The translations under genes were made by a program, and so were the position numbers. The notes under the pieces are model-generated. The model was not told where the DNA came from, did not search any database, and was given only the letters and a program-made list of their open reading frames with translations. A stretch of DNA of 19,060 nucleotides from an uncultured Corynebacterium sp. (GTDB lineage: Bacteria > Actinomycetota > Actinomycetes > Mycobacteriales > Mycobacteriaceae), in assembly GCA_915275065.1 (NCBI GenBank), contig CAJZGD010000011.1:1-19060 (forward strand), in the 5' to 3' direction. Each line of letters begins with the position of its first letter. The first letter of the stretch is position 1. Of this stretch, positions 7,382 to 16,028 are shown in pieces.

Positions 7382-9024
7382 GAGTGCAACTCCTCGTCTG
7401 TGTACTGTTCGATAGCGAAGCCGGCGATGCGGGGTCGTTCGTCATGCTTGTATTGCTGCGGGATCTTCGGCACCCGTTCCACCTCAGGGTCGACGCCGAA
7501 GTCCGAGCCGGGTGGGCCGTCAAGCGGCACGCCCTCGGGCCATTTCATTGTGGTGAGGATGGCCGCCACCACCAGGATAATGACGAGCACGCCCCAACCA
7601 TAGATGCCCACCTGGGTGGTGGTGTAGCCACCATATGGCTCCTTGAGCAGGCCGAACAGTTCTTGGAACAGGGTGAAACCCAGCACCAAGGTGGTGATAT
7701 TGACCACGCAAATCCGCCACATGGTGCCCACCCGGAAGGACGACACCATATTCAGGTGGGTGGAGAATTCGTCGATGCGGCGCAGCACCCAGTCCAGGAT
7801 CACGATCAGGATGAGGGCAATGGACACAATGCCAATGTTGTTGGTGAACTTGTCCATGATGTCGAGGTTGACGATGCCACCGGTGTTGGCGAAGAGCGTC
7901 AGCGACAAGACCGCCATGATGACGCCCATGGTGATGGCAGTTTGCTTCCGCGGCAGATTCAGCTTGTCGCGCACGGCCGACACCACGACCTCGAACAAGG
8001 AGAACAACGAGGTGAAGCCAGCAATGGTGAGTGAGCCGAAGAACAACACGCCGAAAATGGCGCCGCCCGGCATTTCATTAATGATGGTGGGGAAGGCGAT
8101 AAACGCCAGGCCGATGCCGCTGGAGGCTGCATCTTTCACGGTGGTGCCGCTTTGGGCCGCCATGAACCCCAATGCCGAGAACACGCCGATGCCTGCCAAC
8201 ACTTCGAATGAGGAGTTAGCGAACGCGGTCACCATGCCGGTGCCGGTCAGGTTGGTGCGTGGCTTGAGGTAGGAGGCGTAGGTCATCATGATGCCGAAAC
8301 TCACCGACAGCGAGTAGAAAATCTGCCCGTAGGCGGCGACCCACACTGATGGGTTGGAAAGGGCTGACCAATTGGGCGTGAAGAATGCGTTCAAACCGTC
8401 GGCGGAGCCCTCCAGGAACAGGGCGCGAATCACCACAATGACGAAGAGCACGGTCAAGATGGGCATGAAGATTTTCGATGCCTTACCAATGCCGGAATCC
8501 ACACCCATGGCAAGCACAATGATCGAGGCGATCCACACGACGGCAAGGGCGATAAAGATGGGCCACACGAATTCGGTGGACAGCACATGCGTGGCGTCCT
8601 GGTGGAGGAACTCTTCCTGGAAATACTGTTCTGGCTGGTCGCCCCAGGCCAGTGTGAGGGACTTGATGGTGTAGAGGGCTGCCCAGGCAATGATGACCGC
8701 GTAGTAAATGGTGATGAAGAAGCAGATACCCACCTGGATCCAGCCGGCAGGTTCCGACCATTTCTTAAACCGTCGAAAGACGAGCGGTGCGGACCCGCGG
8801 TACCGGTGCCCCAGTGCATAGTCGAGAAAGAGCAGGGGGATGCCGGCGGTGAGCAGGGCAATGAGATAAGGAATGAGGAATGCGCCACCGCCGTTTTCAA
8901 AAGCCACATAGGGGAAGCGCCAAATATTGCCTAACCCCACTGCGGAACCAATAGCGGCAAGCACAAACACCCAACGGGTCGAAAAAACCTCTCTCCGTTG
9001 GGTGGGAACAGCTTCTTGTGTCAT
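7378..9024 (-). CDS. metP: Sodium-dependent methionine/alanine transporter (NSS/SNF family, MetP)
   Basis: MetP is a neurotransmitter:sodium symporter family protein that imports methionine and alanine with Na+. The start at ATG 9024 (MTQEAVPTQRREVFSTRW) is chosen because GGAAAGGG lies at correct spacing; an in-frame extension to 9126 has no such support and is not typical of the family. The 548-residue product shows the NSS signature in TM1 (AAIGSAVGLGNIWRFPYVAFENGGGAF), then YALGHRYRGSAP, WIQVGICFFITIYYAVIIAWAALYTI and SFGIMMTYASYL in the TM6-7 region. In all there are about 11-12 membrane helices, as usual for bacterial members. It overlaps metS by four bases and diverges from ychF. Confidence 0.94.
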   Translation of the reverse strand: MTQEAVPTQRREVFSTRWVFVLAAIGSAVGLGNIWRFPYVAFENGGGAFLIPYLIALLTAGIPLLFLDYALGHRYRGSAPLVFRRFKKWSEPAGWIQVGICFFITIYYAVIIAWAALYTIKSLTLAWGDQPEQYFQEEFLHQDATHVLSTEFVWPIFIALAVVWIASIIVLAMGVDSGIGKASKIFMPILTVLFVIVVIRALFLEGSADGLNAFFTPNWSALSNPSVWVAAYGQIFYSLSVSFGIMMTYASYLKPRTNLTGTGMVTAFANSSFEVLAGIGVFSALGFMAAQSGTTVKDAASSGIGLAFIAFPTIINEMPGGAIFGVLFFGSLTIAGFTSLFSLFEVVVSAVRDKLNLPRKQTAITMGVIMAVLSLTLFANTGGIVNLDIMDKFTNNIGIVSIALILIVILDWVLRRIDEFSTHLNMVSSFRVGTMWRICVVNITTLVLGFTLFQELFGLLKEPYGGYTTTQVGIYGWGVLVIILVVAAILTTMKWPEGVPLDGPPGSDFGVDPEVERVPKIPQQYKHDERPRIAGFAIEQYTDEELHS

Positions 9025-9079
9025 GAGACACCCTTTCCAGTAATTTTGTGCCAGGACTCCCTTACGGGATATCGTGCTG

Positions 9080-9085
9080 ATTCTA
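9080..9085 (-). promoter_or_regulatory. Candidate metP -10 element
   Basis: On the minus strand TAGAAT (five of six matches to TATAAT) lies about 56 bp upstream of the metP ATG. No clear -35 at ideal spacing is visible. The region where a -35 would lie is occupied by the repeated TGGGACAG element, which suggests regulator control of this promoter. Confidence 0.35.
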
Positions 9086-9088
9086 GTC

Positions 9089-9120
9089 ACTCTGTCCCAA
9101 AAAATGGAAACCCTGTCCCA
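9089..9120. promoter_or_regulatory. Direct-repeat candidate operator upstream of metP
   Basis: ACTCTGTCCCA (9089-9099) and ACCCTGTCCCA (9110-9120) match at 10 of 11 bases, with a 21-bp period that is two helical turns. They sit just upstream of the candidate metP -10, where a repressor or activator would act. They do not resemble the McbR palindrome I know from corynebacterial sulfur regulation. The binding protein is unknown. Confidence 0.45.
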
Positions 9121-9243
9121 CTTCATGAGAATAGCTTTGCCCCTAAATTACCCCCGTTAGTGAATTTGTGGTAATGGGCGGTTAGCTCCAAATGGGTGCA
9201 TCGCTTGTCGACGGCTGCCGCCGTGGGTGGGCGCCAATAAGCA

Positions 9244-9252
9244 TGATAAAAT
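9244..9252 (+). promoter_or_regulatory. Extended -10 promoter of ychF, probable leaderless start
   Basis: TGATAAAAT combines a TG-n extension with TAAAAT (five of six to consensus). A transcript would begin about 6-9 nt later, at or next to the GTG start at 9261. No Shine-Dalgarno is present before the GTG, so a leaderless mRNA is the natural reading. Confidence 0.5.
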
Positions 9253-9260
9253 TTGTGCCC

Positions 9261-10364
9261 GTGAGCTTAACCCTAGGAATCGTCGGACTGCCCAACGTTG
9301 GCAAATCAACCCTTTTTAACGCCCTGACCCGTAGCGATGTTTTGGCCGCCAACTATCCCTTTGCCACCATCGACCCCAATATTGGGCTGGTCGAACTGCC
9401 CGACGCCCGCCTCACGCGGCTCGCCGAAATTTTCTCCTCCGAACGCATCCTGCCCGCCACCGTGTCCTTTGTCGACATTGCCGGCATCGTGAAGGGCGCC
9501 TCCCACGGCGAGGGCCGCGGTAACGCCTTCCTCGCCAACATTCGGGAAGCCGACGCCATCTGCCAGGTGGTTCGGGCCTTCGCCGACGAAAACGTCATCC
9601 ACGTGGACGGCAAGGTCAACCCCACCAGCGACATTGATACCATCAATACCGAACTGATTCTCGCCGACCTGCAAACCATCGAAAAAGCCCTGCCGCGACT
9701 GGAGAAGGAAGCCCGGAAAAACAAAGAGCTTGCTGACACCGTGGCCGCAACCAAAACCGCACAAACCATCCTGGAGGACGGCCGCACCCTCTATAGCGCC
9801 GCCCGCTCCGGCGAAATCGACCTGGCGCTCGTCCGCGACCTGCACCTCATGACCGCCAAACCGTTCCTGTACGTGTTCAACTCCGACGAAGCAGTCCTGA
9901 CCGACGGAGCCAAAAAGCAAGAGCTCCGCGACCTGGTGGCCCCCGCCGACTGCGTGTTCCTCGATGCCAAAACCGAGGCCGAACTGCTAGAGCTTGACGA
10001 CGACGAAGCGCAGGAACTCCTCGAATCCATCGGCCAAACTGAACCAGGCCTCCACTCGCTCGCTAAGGCGGGCTTCCACACCCTGGGCCTGCAAACCTAC
10101 CTCACCGCCGGTCCCAAAGAAGCTCGCGCCTGGACCATCCACCAGGGCGACACCGCACCCAAGGCCGCCGGCGTGATCCACACCGATTTTGAACGTGGCT
10201 TTATCAAGGCCGAAATCGTGTCCTTCGACGACCTCGACGCCGCCGGCTCCATGGCCGCCGCCCGCGCCGCCGGCAAAGTACGGCAGGAAGGCAAAGAATA
10301 TGTGATGGTTGACGGGGACGTGGTGGAGTTCCGAACGGGGCTTACATCTGGAGGTAAGAAATAG
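9261..10364 (+). CDS. ychF: Redox-regulated ATPase YchF with replaced C-terminal tail
   Basis: YchF (Ola1-like) is an Obg-family P-loop protein that binds ribosomes and prefers ATP. The family start SLTLGIVGLPNVGKST places the initiator at GTG 9261; ATG at 9243 and an upstream ATG at 9192 are in-frame alternatives. Seen motifs are G1 GLPNVGKST (9-17), ANYPFATIDPN (30-40), the G3 region VDIAGIVKGASHGEGRGNAFL, the nucleotide-specificity NSDE in place of NKxD, and a C-terminal TGS domain (LQTYLTAGPKEARAWTIHQGDTAPKAAGVIHTDFERGFIKAE). Length is 367 residues. The oddity is the end: after DGDVVEFR the usual FNV-stop is missing and TGLTSGGKK follows instead. The expected ending appears at 16889-16912. 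See the findings. Confidence 0.95.
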   Translation: MSLTLGIVGLPNVGKSTLFNALTRSDVLAANYPFATIDPNIGLVELPDARLTRLAEIFSSERILPATVSFVDIAGIVKGASHGEGRGNAFLANIREADAICQVVRAFADENVIHVDGKVNPTSDIDTINTELILADLQTIEKALPRLEKEARKNKELADTVAATKTAQTILEDGRTLYSAARSGEIDLALVRDLHLMTAKPFLYVFNSDEAVLTDGAKKQELRDLVAPADCVFLDAKTEAELLELDDDEAQELLESIGQTEPGLHSLAKAGFHTLGLQTYLTAGPKEARAWTIHQGDTAPKAAGVIHTDFERGFIKAEIVSFDDLDAAGSMAAARAAGKVRQEGKEYVMVDGDVVEFRTGLTSGGKK

Positions 10365-12036
10365 ACGGTGCTGTTCAAGGGACGACGAACTGGGCCTGTG
10401 TGTCGGCACGATCGTGAGCGTTGAGGTAGAGAGTGTGTCACCGACACCGAAGAGCTTCACCATCCGGCGAGAGGTAAATCACCAGCCCGTCGTCCTGGAC
10501 GCCAGCGGCAGTATAACAAGCTTTGCCCCGTCGGATGTCATCGGGTCCGTTGAAGTGTTCGGGCAGCATGAGCTGGCCGAACTTGCAGGCGACTCCGCGA
10601 GCATCGCCCGACTGGTCCAGCGTTTCGCGGGATCCGATGGAGACGACCCAAATCTCGAAGAGCTGCGTGAGAAGCTCCGAGCCAATCGGGAAGACCTAAA
10701 ACAGGTGGAGACGGACAAGGCGAAGCTGGAGGGGGAGCAGACGCAGGCTGACAGGCTCGAAGAACAACTCAACCGCTATCAAGAAACGGATGTGCCCGGG
10801 AAGCTTCAGGGTCATCAGCGACTTGCACTCGACGAAGCGGTGTTCAGGGAAGCCCTGACCCGCGTGAAGGCAGTCGAAACTGCACTGAAGCAGGATCAGA
10901 AGTCCAGTTGGTTGAACGATCTTGTAGCGCCTCTTGACAACATTGATGGAGCGCCACAGGCCTATCATCTGTCCCGTGCATCGGACGCGATGTCGACTTT
11001 GCACGTGACCTTGGCGAAGTTGAGGAAGGTTGCTTCCGCTGCAGTCGAGACCGCTCGAATCGCGATCACCGCTGCGCAGTCCGATTGGAGTGAGGCCACC
11101 TCGGCTGAAAAGGATGCGTACGCAGAAGTCCTTCGACAGCTCTCAGATGAGGGACTTAATCCTGGCCAGTACATCGCCAAGCGCGAGGAGTTGGCGGGCA
11201 TCAAGGCGGCGAAGCCCCGGTTGGAGCAGAAGGAGAAGGAGATCAAGCGGCTCTTGGACAAGCGGACCGGACTCCTCAACAGGCTTCGTAACTGTGAGAC
11301 AGCCGCCACTGAGGGCCTCCACGATGCCATTCAATCTGCCAACGAAGCGACGGGTGGGGTTGTGGTTGTGAAGCCGACGCCGACCAAAGACCGTAGCAAC
11401 GTCGCTAACGTCATCAAGAGCCACGTCAGTGGGCAGCGGACGCAGATCATGGCAGCCGTCAACAGCCCCGATTTCACTCCAGTCGCACTAGCGGAGGCGA
11501 TCCGAGGCGGCAGCGAAGCCCTTGAGAAGCTCGGAATCAAGGGCTCGCAGTTAACACATATGCTCGAGGCTGGTGACGAGTTGGTACGAGAGCTGGAAGA
11601 GCTCACTGTCGGATTGGGTGTTGAGGTTCTGCTCAAAATGGATGGGGTGCAGGGGCTTCGCGGCATGGATCAGCTATCCAAGGGGCAGCGCGCGACGGCA
11701 CTATTACTCCTGCTGCTCGGCGCATCGGATGCGCCGCTCATCATCGACCACCCCGAGGACGACCTGGACAACAATTTCGTCTACCAGGGTGTTGTTCGAC
11801 GGCTTCGAGAGCTTAAAGGGAAGCGACAGATTGTTGCGAGCACTCACAACGCCAACGTGCCAGTCTTGGGTGACGCTGAACTCATCGTGGTACTCGAGAG
11901 TGACGGAAGACATGGTCGCCCTGCGGAGGGTGGTATAGGCTCGTTGGATGAGCGCTCGGTTCGATCGCTTGCGGAGAACATCCTGGAAGGTGGGCCAGCC
12001 GCCTTCAATGCCCGTCAGCATCTCTATGGTTTCTGA
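10309..12036 (+). pseudogene. 5'-truncated TrlF-like SMC/ABC-type ATPase
   Basis: The frame (575 codons from an ATG inside the ychF end) becomes family-like only from about residue 32 (VGTIVSVEVESVSPTPKSFTIRREV, about 10402). It contains VEVFGQHELAELAGD, a long coiled coil (about residues 105-175 and 270-330), the ABC signature LSKGQRATALLLLLL (456-470), Walker B LIIDHPEDDLDN (477-488), the H-loop STHNANV (511-517) and the ending NILEGGPAAFNARQHLYGF. These match the C-terminal two thirds of TrlF-type proteins, which normally begin with a PHP phosphoesterase domain and a Walker A. No GxxGxGKS/T is present anywhere, so the ATPase cannot be complete. The left end is the ychF junction, so truncation by rearrangement is the simplest view. 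Intact relatives occur in defence neighbourhoods (family knowledge, recalled). Confidence 0.72.
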
Positions 12037-12230
12037 ACATCGATTGTTCCGCCGTAAATCGACGTCCTCGGGTTGCGCTTTAGTATGCGAGGCGAAATCG
12101 TCTCCGCTTTTCGGTCTGAAATCTCGTAGGGGCTGTCGCAGGAGCGTGAGAACGTTAAGCGGTTGGTTGCCATCCGGTTACATCGGGTTAGCTCTGTCGG
12201 GCGCCTAGCAGAGCTAGTTAGAATATCACC

Positions 12231-13595
12231 ATGAACGGTAGCTTCAGTTTGGCGCGCGATGTTGTTGGTTATGAGGCTGGGCCTGAGCTAGTCGCAGGGA
12301 TAGAAAACCTGCCGCTTGGCGAGGTTGATGCGCTCGCCGAAGCGATCCTGGCTCAGCCAAGGACCAACCAGCTAACTCCGCACCCAGTAAGTCAAGTGTG
12401 GCCCCTGATTTCTATGCGCGCCTCGCTGTTCTTTGACGCTCTCGGGGGATCGCCAGTTCTGGGCTACGGCGGCGCTGGCGTGAGGCTGTCGGCCGCGACC
12501 GATGTGCGTTTGCGAGGCAGCGGCGCATTCTCGGATGGGGTTGTCAGGGCATTGCTTTACTGCCATGGTCTGGCTATTGAGGATCCGCTGGCGCATGCGG
12601 CGGAGCTGCATCTCTCGGCGCCCACCGAGGTGCGCCACTTGTCTCGAGACGGGCTGGCCGCCGCGGTGCAGTCGCTATCGGAGATAGCGGAGTTGCTGGA
12701 CTCAGGGATCGTCGAGACCTTCTATACCGCTGGCGACGAATTGCCCGCAGCCGGGAGGCTGAGCGCTGCAATGAGCGCGGCCCTGGCTGAGGAGGGAGTA
12801 GTTGAGGCCGAGTTATGGGAATCGTTCGAGAGCGAGTTCATTGCCGCTCTTTCGGCCCCACTTCAGCAGCTCTGGGCTCAAGTTCGTTCTGGCAACAGGA
12901 CGCCAGATCTGAGTCTCGTTCGGGCGGCGGCAGCGCAGGATCAGGGTGCCATGATGGAGACGTTCGTGGACGTGGTTAGGACCCTTAATCCACGCTCCAT
13001 CATTGAGAACGCTATAACCAGCACGGCCTGCACAATCTCGACAATCGAGATGCTGGGTGGGTCGACAGATGTCCTGTCCGCGTCGTCACTCATGGGCAAG
13101 CTCCTATTCCTCGGGGCGCCGGACCCCTCTGCTCAGCTTCGTGTGCAGGAACTTGCCCGCACAAATGTCCCGAACATCGGAGCCCTCTCGATCGGCGACT
13201 TAGTTGCGATCCGAACAGGTAGCGAGGTGCTGGCTAGGTGGCGCCAGGATCTTGCTTCAGCTCTCAGCTACGCGTCGGGTGCTCGCGAGCAGGGACACTC
13301 ATCTGACACGGTTCGCGTCGGTGTCTCCGAGATCATGGCTGACGCTCGACAGGCGTTGCAAGCTGAAGCTGCCGGGACCAGGGTGTGGTCTGGAGCCAAC
13401 AAGGTAAGTTTCGTTGCTGGGGCCCTTGGTGGTGCTGGAGGAGCCGCTGTCGGGGGCTCGGTCGGATCCGTCGTCCTCGGTGCTGTGACGGGCGGAGCTG
13501 CCGCTGCTCTTCAAGCGCTCGGCGCCAAGAAGAGGGTGCCAAGCTATCTGGATAGGCACTACGTCGCTTTCACAGATGCAAAGCATGTTGACTAG
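12231..13595 (+). CDS. Unrecognised 454-residue protein next to the TrlF-like ATPase
   Basis: The frame is intact, begins with ATG at 12231 and ends TAG at 13593-13595. I do not recognise the family. It is largely helical and acidic to neutral by eye. There are only two Cys (in LLYCHGLAIED and STACTIST). The last third contains a glycine/alanine zipper (about residues 393-432: VAGALGGAGGAAVGGSVGSVVLGAVTGGAAAAL) that could insert in a membrane or pack as a helical hairpin, followed by a basic, aromatic tail (KKRVPSYLDRHYVAFTD). It has no signal peptide. The start lacks a Shine-Dalgarno; TAGAAT at 12220-12225 lies very close, so a leaderless or weakly translated message is possible. It follows the TrlF-like fragment by 194 bp on the same strand and is the only undamaged gene inside the island, so it may be the surviving partner of a two-gene module (inference). 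Confidence 0.75.
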   Translation: MNGSFSLARDVVGYEAGPELVAGIENLPLGEVDALAEAILAQPRTNQLTPHPVSQVWPLISMRASLFFDALGGSPVLGYGGAGVRLSAATDVRLRGSGAFSDGVVRALLYCHGLAIEDPLAHAAELHLSAPTEVRHLSRDGLAAAVQSLSEIAELLDSGIVETFYTAGDELPAAGRLSAAMSAALAEEGVVEAELWESFESEFIAALSAPLQQLWAQVRSGNRTPDLSLVRAAAAQDQGAMMETFVDVVRTLNPRSIIENAITSTACTISTIEMLGGSTDVLSASSLMGKLLFLGAPDPSAQLRVQELARTNVPNIGALSIGDLVAIRTGSEVLARWRQDLASALSYASGAREQGHSSDTVRVGVSEIMADARQALQAEAAGTRVWSGANKVSFVAGALGGAGGAAVGGSVGSVVLGAVTGGAAAALQALGAKKRVPSYLDRHYVAFTDAKHVD

Positions 13596-13611
13596 GGAAA
13601 GGCGATTTTGT

Positions 13612-13742
13612 CTCACCTCCGGGTAGTCGCCTGCTTCGGCATGGTCGATGGTCACGGTGATGTACTTGTCGCCGCGGCGGGTGTGCCGCCACACATGCCC
13701 TTCGACACCGATCACCTCGGTGGTGTCATAGGGTCGTAGCAA
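13612..13742 (-). pseudogene. ISL3-family transposase fragment
   Basis: On the minus strand this reads TEVIGVEGHVWRHTRRGDKYITVTID, a close match to the VIGVDEHVWRHTRRGDKYVTVIID segment that carries the first catalytic Asp region of corynebacterial ISL3 transposases. Note that the expected VDE is VEG here. Only about 40 codons survive; similarity ends near GDYPEV. It is a scrap with no inverted repeats visible. Confidence 0.65.
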
Positions 13743-13748
13743 CAGTGC

Positions 13749-14850
13749 TTGTCAGGGAGGGGGTTGTTGGTGCGGCGTATGTTGACGGTACAGGACCGGG
13801 CGGCTATCGCTAAGGGGCTGGTAGGAAGGTTGCTCGCTGCGGTGGACCGGGGGACCGGATTGTGTGGATCGGTCTCTGTGGTATCTCGAGAGGGATACGC
13901 CGTAACGGTGGGAAGTGTGGGTATCAGCCCGTGTGGCAGCTGATGTGAAATACGCCTGAAACGCCGGACCCTGACCGAAGGCCCGCAAGATCAATGTGCT
14001 GTATCGGGTCCTCAAGGCCCGGTTGCAGGTAGGTTTTGAAGCGTTCCAGGACCCCCGCCAAATCGTCGCGGGGACCCCAAGGCTGGGGGCCTGTGTGATG
14101 GCAGTCTTGAACCGTGCAAGGGCTCCCCGAGCGCTGAAGGGAGTAGTTGGTGTCCCACGAGGCCGTCTACACCAGGGTTCTATGCCCTCTTGACAAGGAG
14201 AACTGGCCCGTCACAGGAGTCATGCCTGCGCTCCAGACGCACCAGAGGTCGGCCGCGTCACCCAGTAGGGCAGCGCACCCACCCCGGTTCGTGGGGATGG
14301 TCAGCACTGGTTGACCATCCCCTGAGGATGTGGCTGAGCGTAGGGCACCTAGGGCACTGGCAGATGTGGCCTGGATCACTTCGGGACCCCATAGGCGCCT
14401 CAGCGGCAGCGACCTTGGTAGAGCGCACCACCCGGATCCGTGGATGATCCTGGCTCTACCTGTTGGGGAAGAAACATCTGAGGGTTTGTGTGATGTGTTG
14501 ATCGATCACAACCGACACCATCCCAGATGTGATGCGGGGTTCCCTGTGGCCTGGGATCACGGTTGCGGAGATGCACCTGTCATGCCGCACTTACCCTGGC
14601 AACCGACCTGAAGACGTGTCTTCGTCTCGTCCTCGTTCTCCATGGGAACGGGGAACCAACGAGAACACCAACGGACTGAATCTGTGAGTACCTACCCAAA
14701 GGCACCCAGATCACCACACACCAGCCCTACCACAGGCGCCATCGCCGAAGAACTTGGGCGGACGCCCCAGAGCAGCCCTGGGGTGGCTCACCCCACGCGA
14801 AGCATACGAACGCCTACTCGTTGCTTCCACCACTTGACACCAAGCTCGAC
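13749..14850 (+). pseudogene. IS30-family transposase, multiply frameshifted
   Basis: Pieces of one IS30 transposase appear in order but in changing frames. They are MLTVQDRAAIAKGL..VVSRE (N-terminal HTH), then IRRNGGKCGYQP two bases out of frame, ARLQVGFEAFQDPRQIVAG, VSHEAVYTRVLCPLDKENWPVTG, CLRSRRTRGRPR, GHWQMWPGSL where GHWEGDLI is expected, ASAAATLVERTTRIRG, MILALPVGEETSEGLCDVLIDH, and finally WERGTNENTNGL, EYLPKGTQIT and the PREAFERLLVA-like end. The first catalytic Asp (GHWEGDL) is gone. At least five frame changes make it inactive. Terminal repeats were not located, so the limits are approximate. Confidence 0.75.
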
Positions 14851-15250
14851 CCCGTTGCTGTGTCGTGAAGGCCAGGTCGCGCCAGCGCTCAACGCCATTG
14901 ACGAGACCTAGGCGAGCATGTAGACAGAGTCATCTACCTTGGAGTACACCCAAGGTCTGGGCGACACGACGACGATCCGGGTGAGCCGTGAGACGTAAGC
15001 AAAGGTGACGTGCCTTGCTACCCAACACCACGAGATGGCCGACGAGACGGTTGCTCGGGCGCTTGGTGTTCTCCGTCAGGGCGCGATCGGTCGGGATCAT
15101 GCGATCCCGCTGACGGACGATGAGACGGCATGGCTCGGTGCTGACGCCAGGGGACGTTGTCCGGCTCTACTTGGGGATGCCTGCAGGCAGTAAGGTTGGG
15201 CTGCAACGGCCAGCGGCGGTGGTGACTGCCACCACGTGCTTCAAGGCGAC
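14851..15250. other. Gene-poor decayed DNA between insertion-sequence remnants
   Basis: No supportable gene is seen. The longest frame (15005-15193, 62 codons) has no recognisable motif. The stretch is probably further degraded mobile-element DNA, because it is flanked on both sides by transposase remnants. That is an inference from position only. Confidence 0.4.
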
Positions 15251-15435
15251 CTGAACGTTGTCCAGGTCGTGCCGTTGACGCGAGCGGTCCACGACAGGTT
15301 CCAGTGGCCCACGGGGCAGCTCTTAGCATCAGCGATCTTCCAGTGGATCGAAGGCTGTACAACCCCCGTCGCCATTCCGGCACCGGAATGCTCTCACCCC
15401 ACAAATTCGAAACCCTTCACACCGCCACTCAAAGT
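15250..15435 (+). pseudogene. IS3-family orfB C-terminal fragment
   Basis: The frame reads RAVHDRFQWPTGQLLASAIFQWIEG and then, after a frame change, YNPRRHSGTGMLSPHKFETLH. This is the well-known IS3 orfB ending (LVHRRSWPTRAEL..AIFEWIEGWYNRRRRHSALGMLSPxxFE). The catalytic DDE core upstream is not recognisable. It belongs to a different IS3 subgroup from the element at 15659-16814, because both carry their own orfB ends. Confidence 0.65.
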
Positions 15436-15658
15436 GGTTCTTCCCGAACGGGGGTGTGGGTAGGTGGTCCGGTGTGGTGGCTGGTTGAGGGGGTCGGGGC
15501 CTCCTGAGGATGGAAGCTGTTACACCAACCTGTCTGGAAGGCCTTGATGTATTCAACGCTATCTTCAGGGCGGCTGATCTGATCATGTTCTGCTGGCTTG
15601 ACGGCCTCGGGTTGGAGGTGGTGTCCGGTCAACACGTGAGTTCAGGCCGGGTGGTGTT

Positions 15659-15686
15659 TGAATCGCCCCGGGGCTGGTGGGGGCTC
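15659..15686 (+). repeat. Left terminal inverted repeat of the IS3 element
   Basis: The repeat starts TGAATCGCCCCGGG and continues GCTGGTGGGGGCTC. It matches the reverse complement of 16787-16814 with mismatches only at positions 15, 16, 18 and 26. Confidence 0.85.
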
Positions 15687-15714
15687 TCAATTCTGGGAAG
15701 GATGAATGGGAGTC

Positions 15715-16026
15715 ATGGTGGCACTGAGGAAGTACGGCGTGGAGTTCTAGCAGCGGGTGATGCGGATGGTGATGGATGCCTGGAAGGACCCTGAGGAGTT
15801 TGCGTGAGGTGCCATCAAGCGGGTTGCCGACCGGTTCGGGGTTCGTCCCGAAGTGCTGCGGGACTGGGTCCGCTAGGCCGAGATCGACGGCGGCGTTCGG
15901 CCGGGCACCACAACCGACGACACGCAGCGGTTGGTTGAGCTTGAGCGTGAGGTCCGCGAGTTGCGTCGGGTCAACGAGATCCTGAAGACCTCCGCGGCCG
16001 CGGAGTTCGACTGCAAGATCAGGTAG
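15715..16026 (+). pseudogene. IS3 orfA with three premature stops
   Basis: From ATG 15715 (preceded by GGGAAGGATGAATGGGAG) the frame reads MVALRKYGVEF, stop, QRVMRMVMDAWKDPEEFA, stop, GAIKRVADRFGVRPEVLRDWVR, stop, AEIDGGVRPGTTTDDTQRLVELEREVRELRRVNEILKTSAAAEFDCKIR. This is the HTH and leucine-zipper protein OrfA of IS3 elements, with the frame intact but nonsense codons at 15748 (TAG), 15805 (TGA) and 15874 (TAG). A short in-frame loss near NEILKT removes residues of the usual ASAFF stretch. Confidence 0.8.
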
Positions 16027-16028
16027 AG

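Noticed and set aside
9025..9126. N-terminal 34-residue extension of MetP
   Set aside because: ATG 9024 has a well-placed GGAAAGGG and the family begins close to it. The extension covers the promoter and operator repeats.
14190..14611. Two overlapping open frames as separate genes
   Set aside because: Both contain consecutive parts of one IS30 transposase in different frames and are merged into that pseudogene.
15005..15193. 62-codon open frame (MADETVARALGVLRQG...)
   Set aside because: No recognisable motif and no ribosome binding site. It sits in decayed mobile-element DNA.
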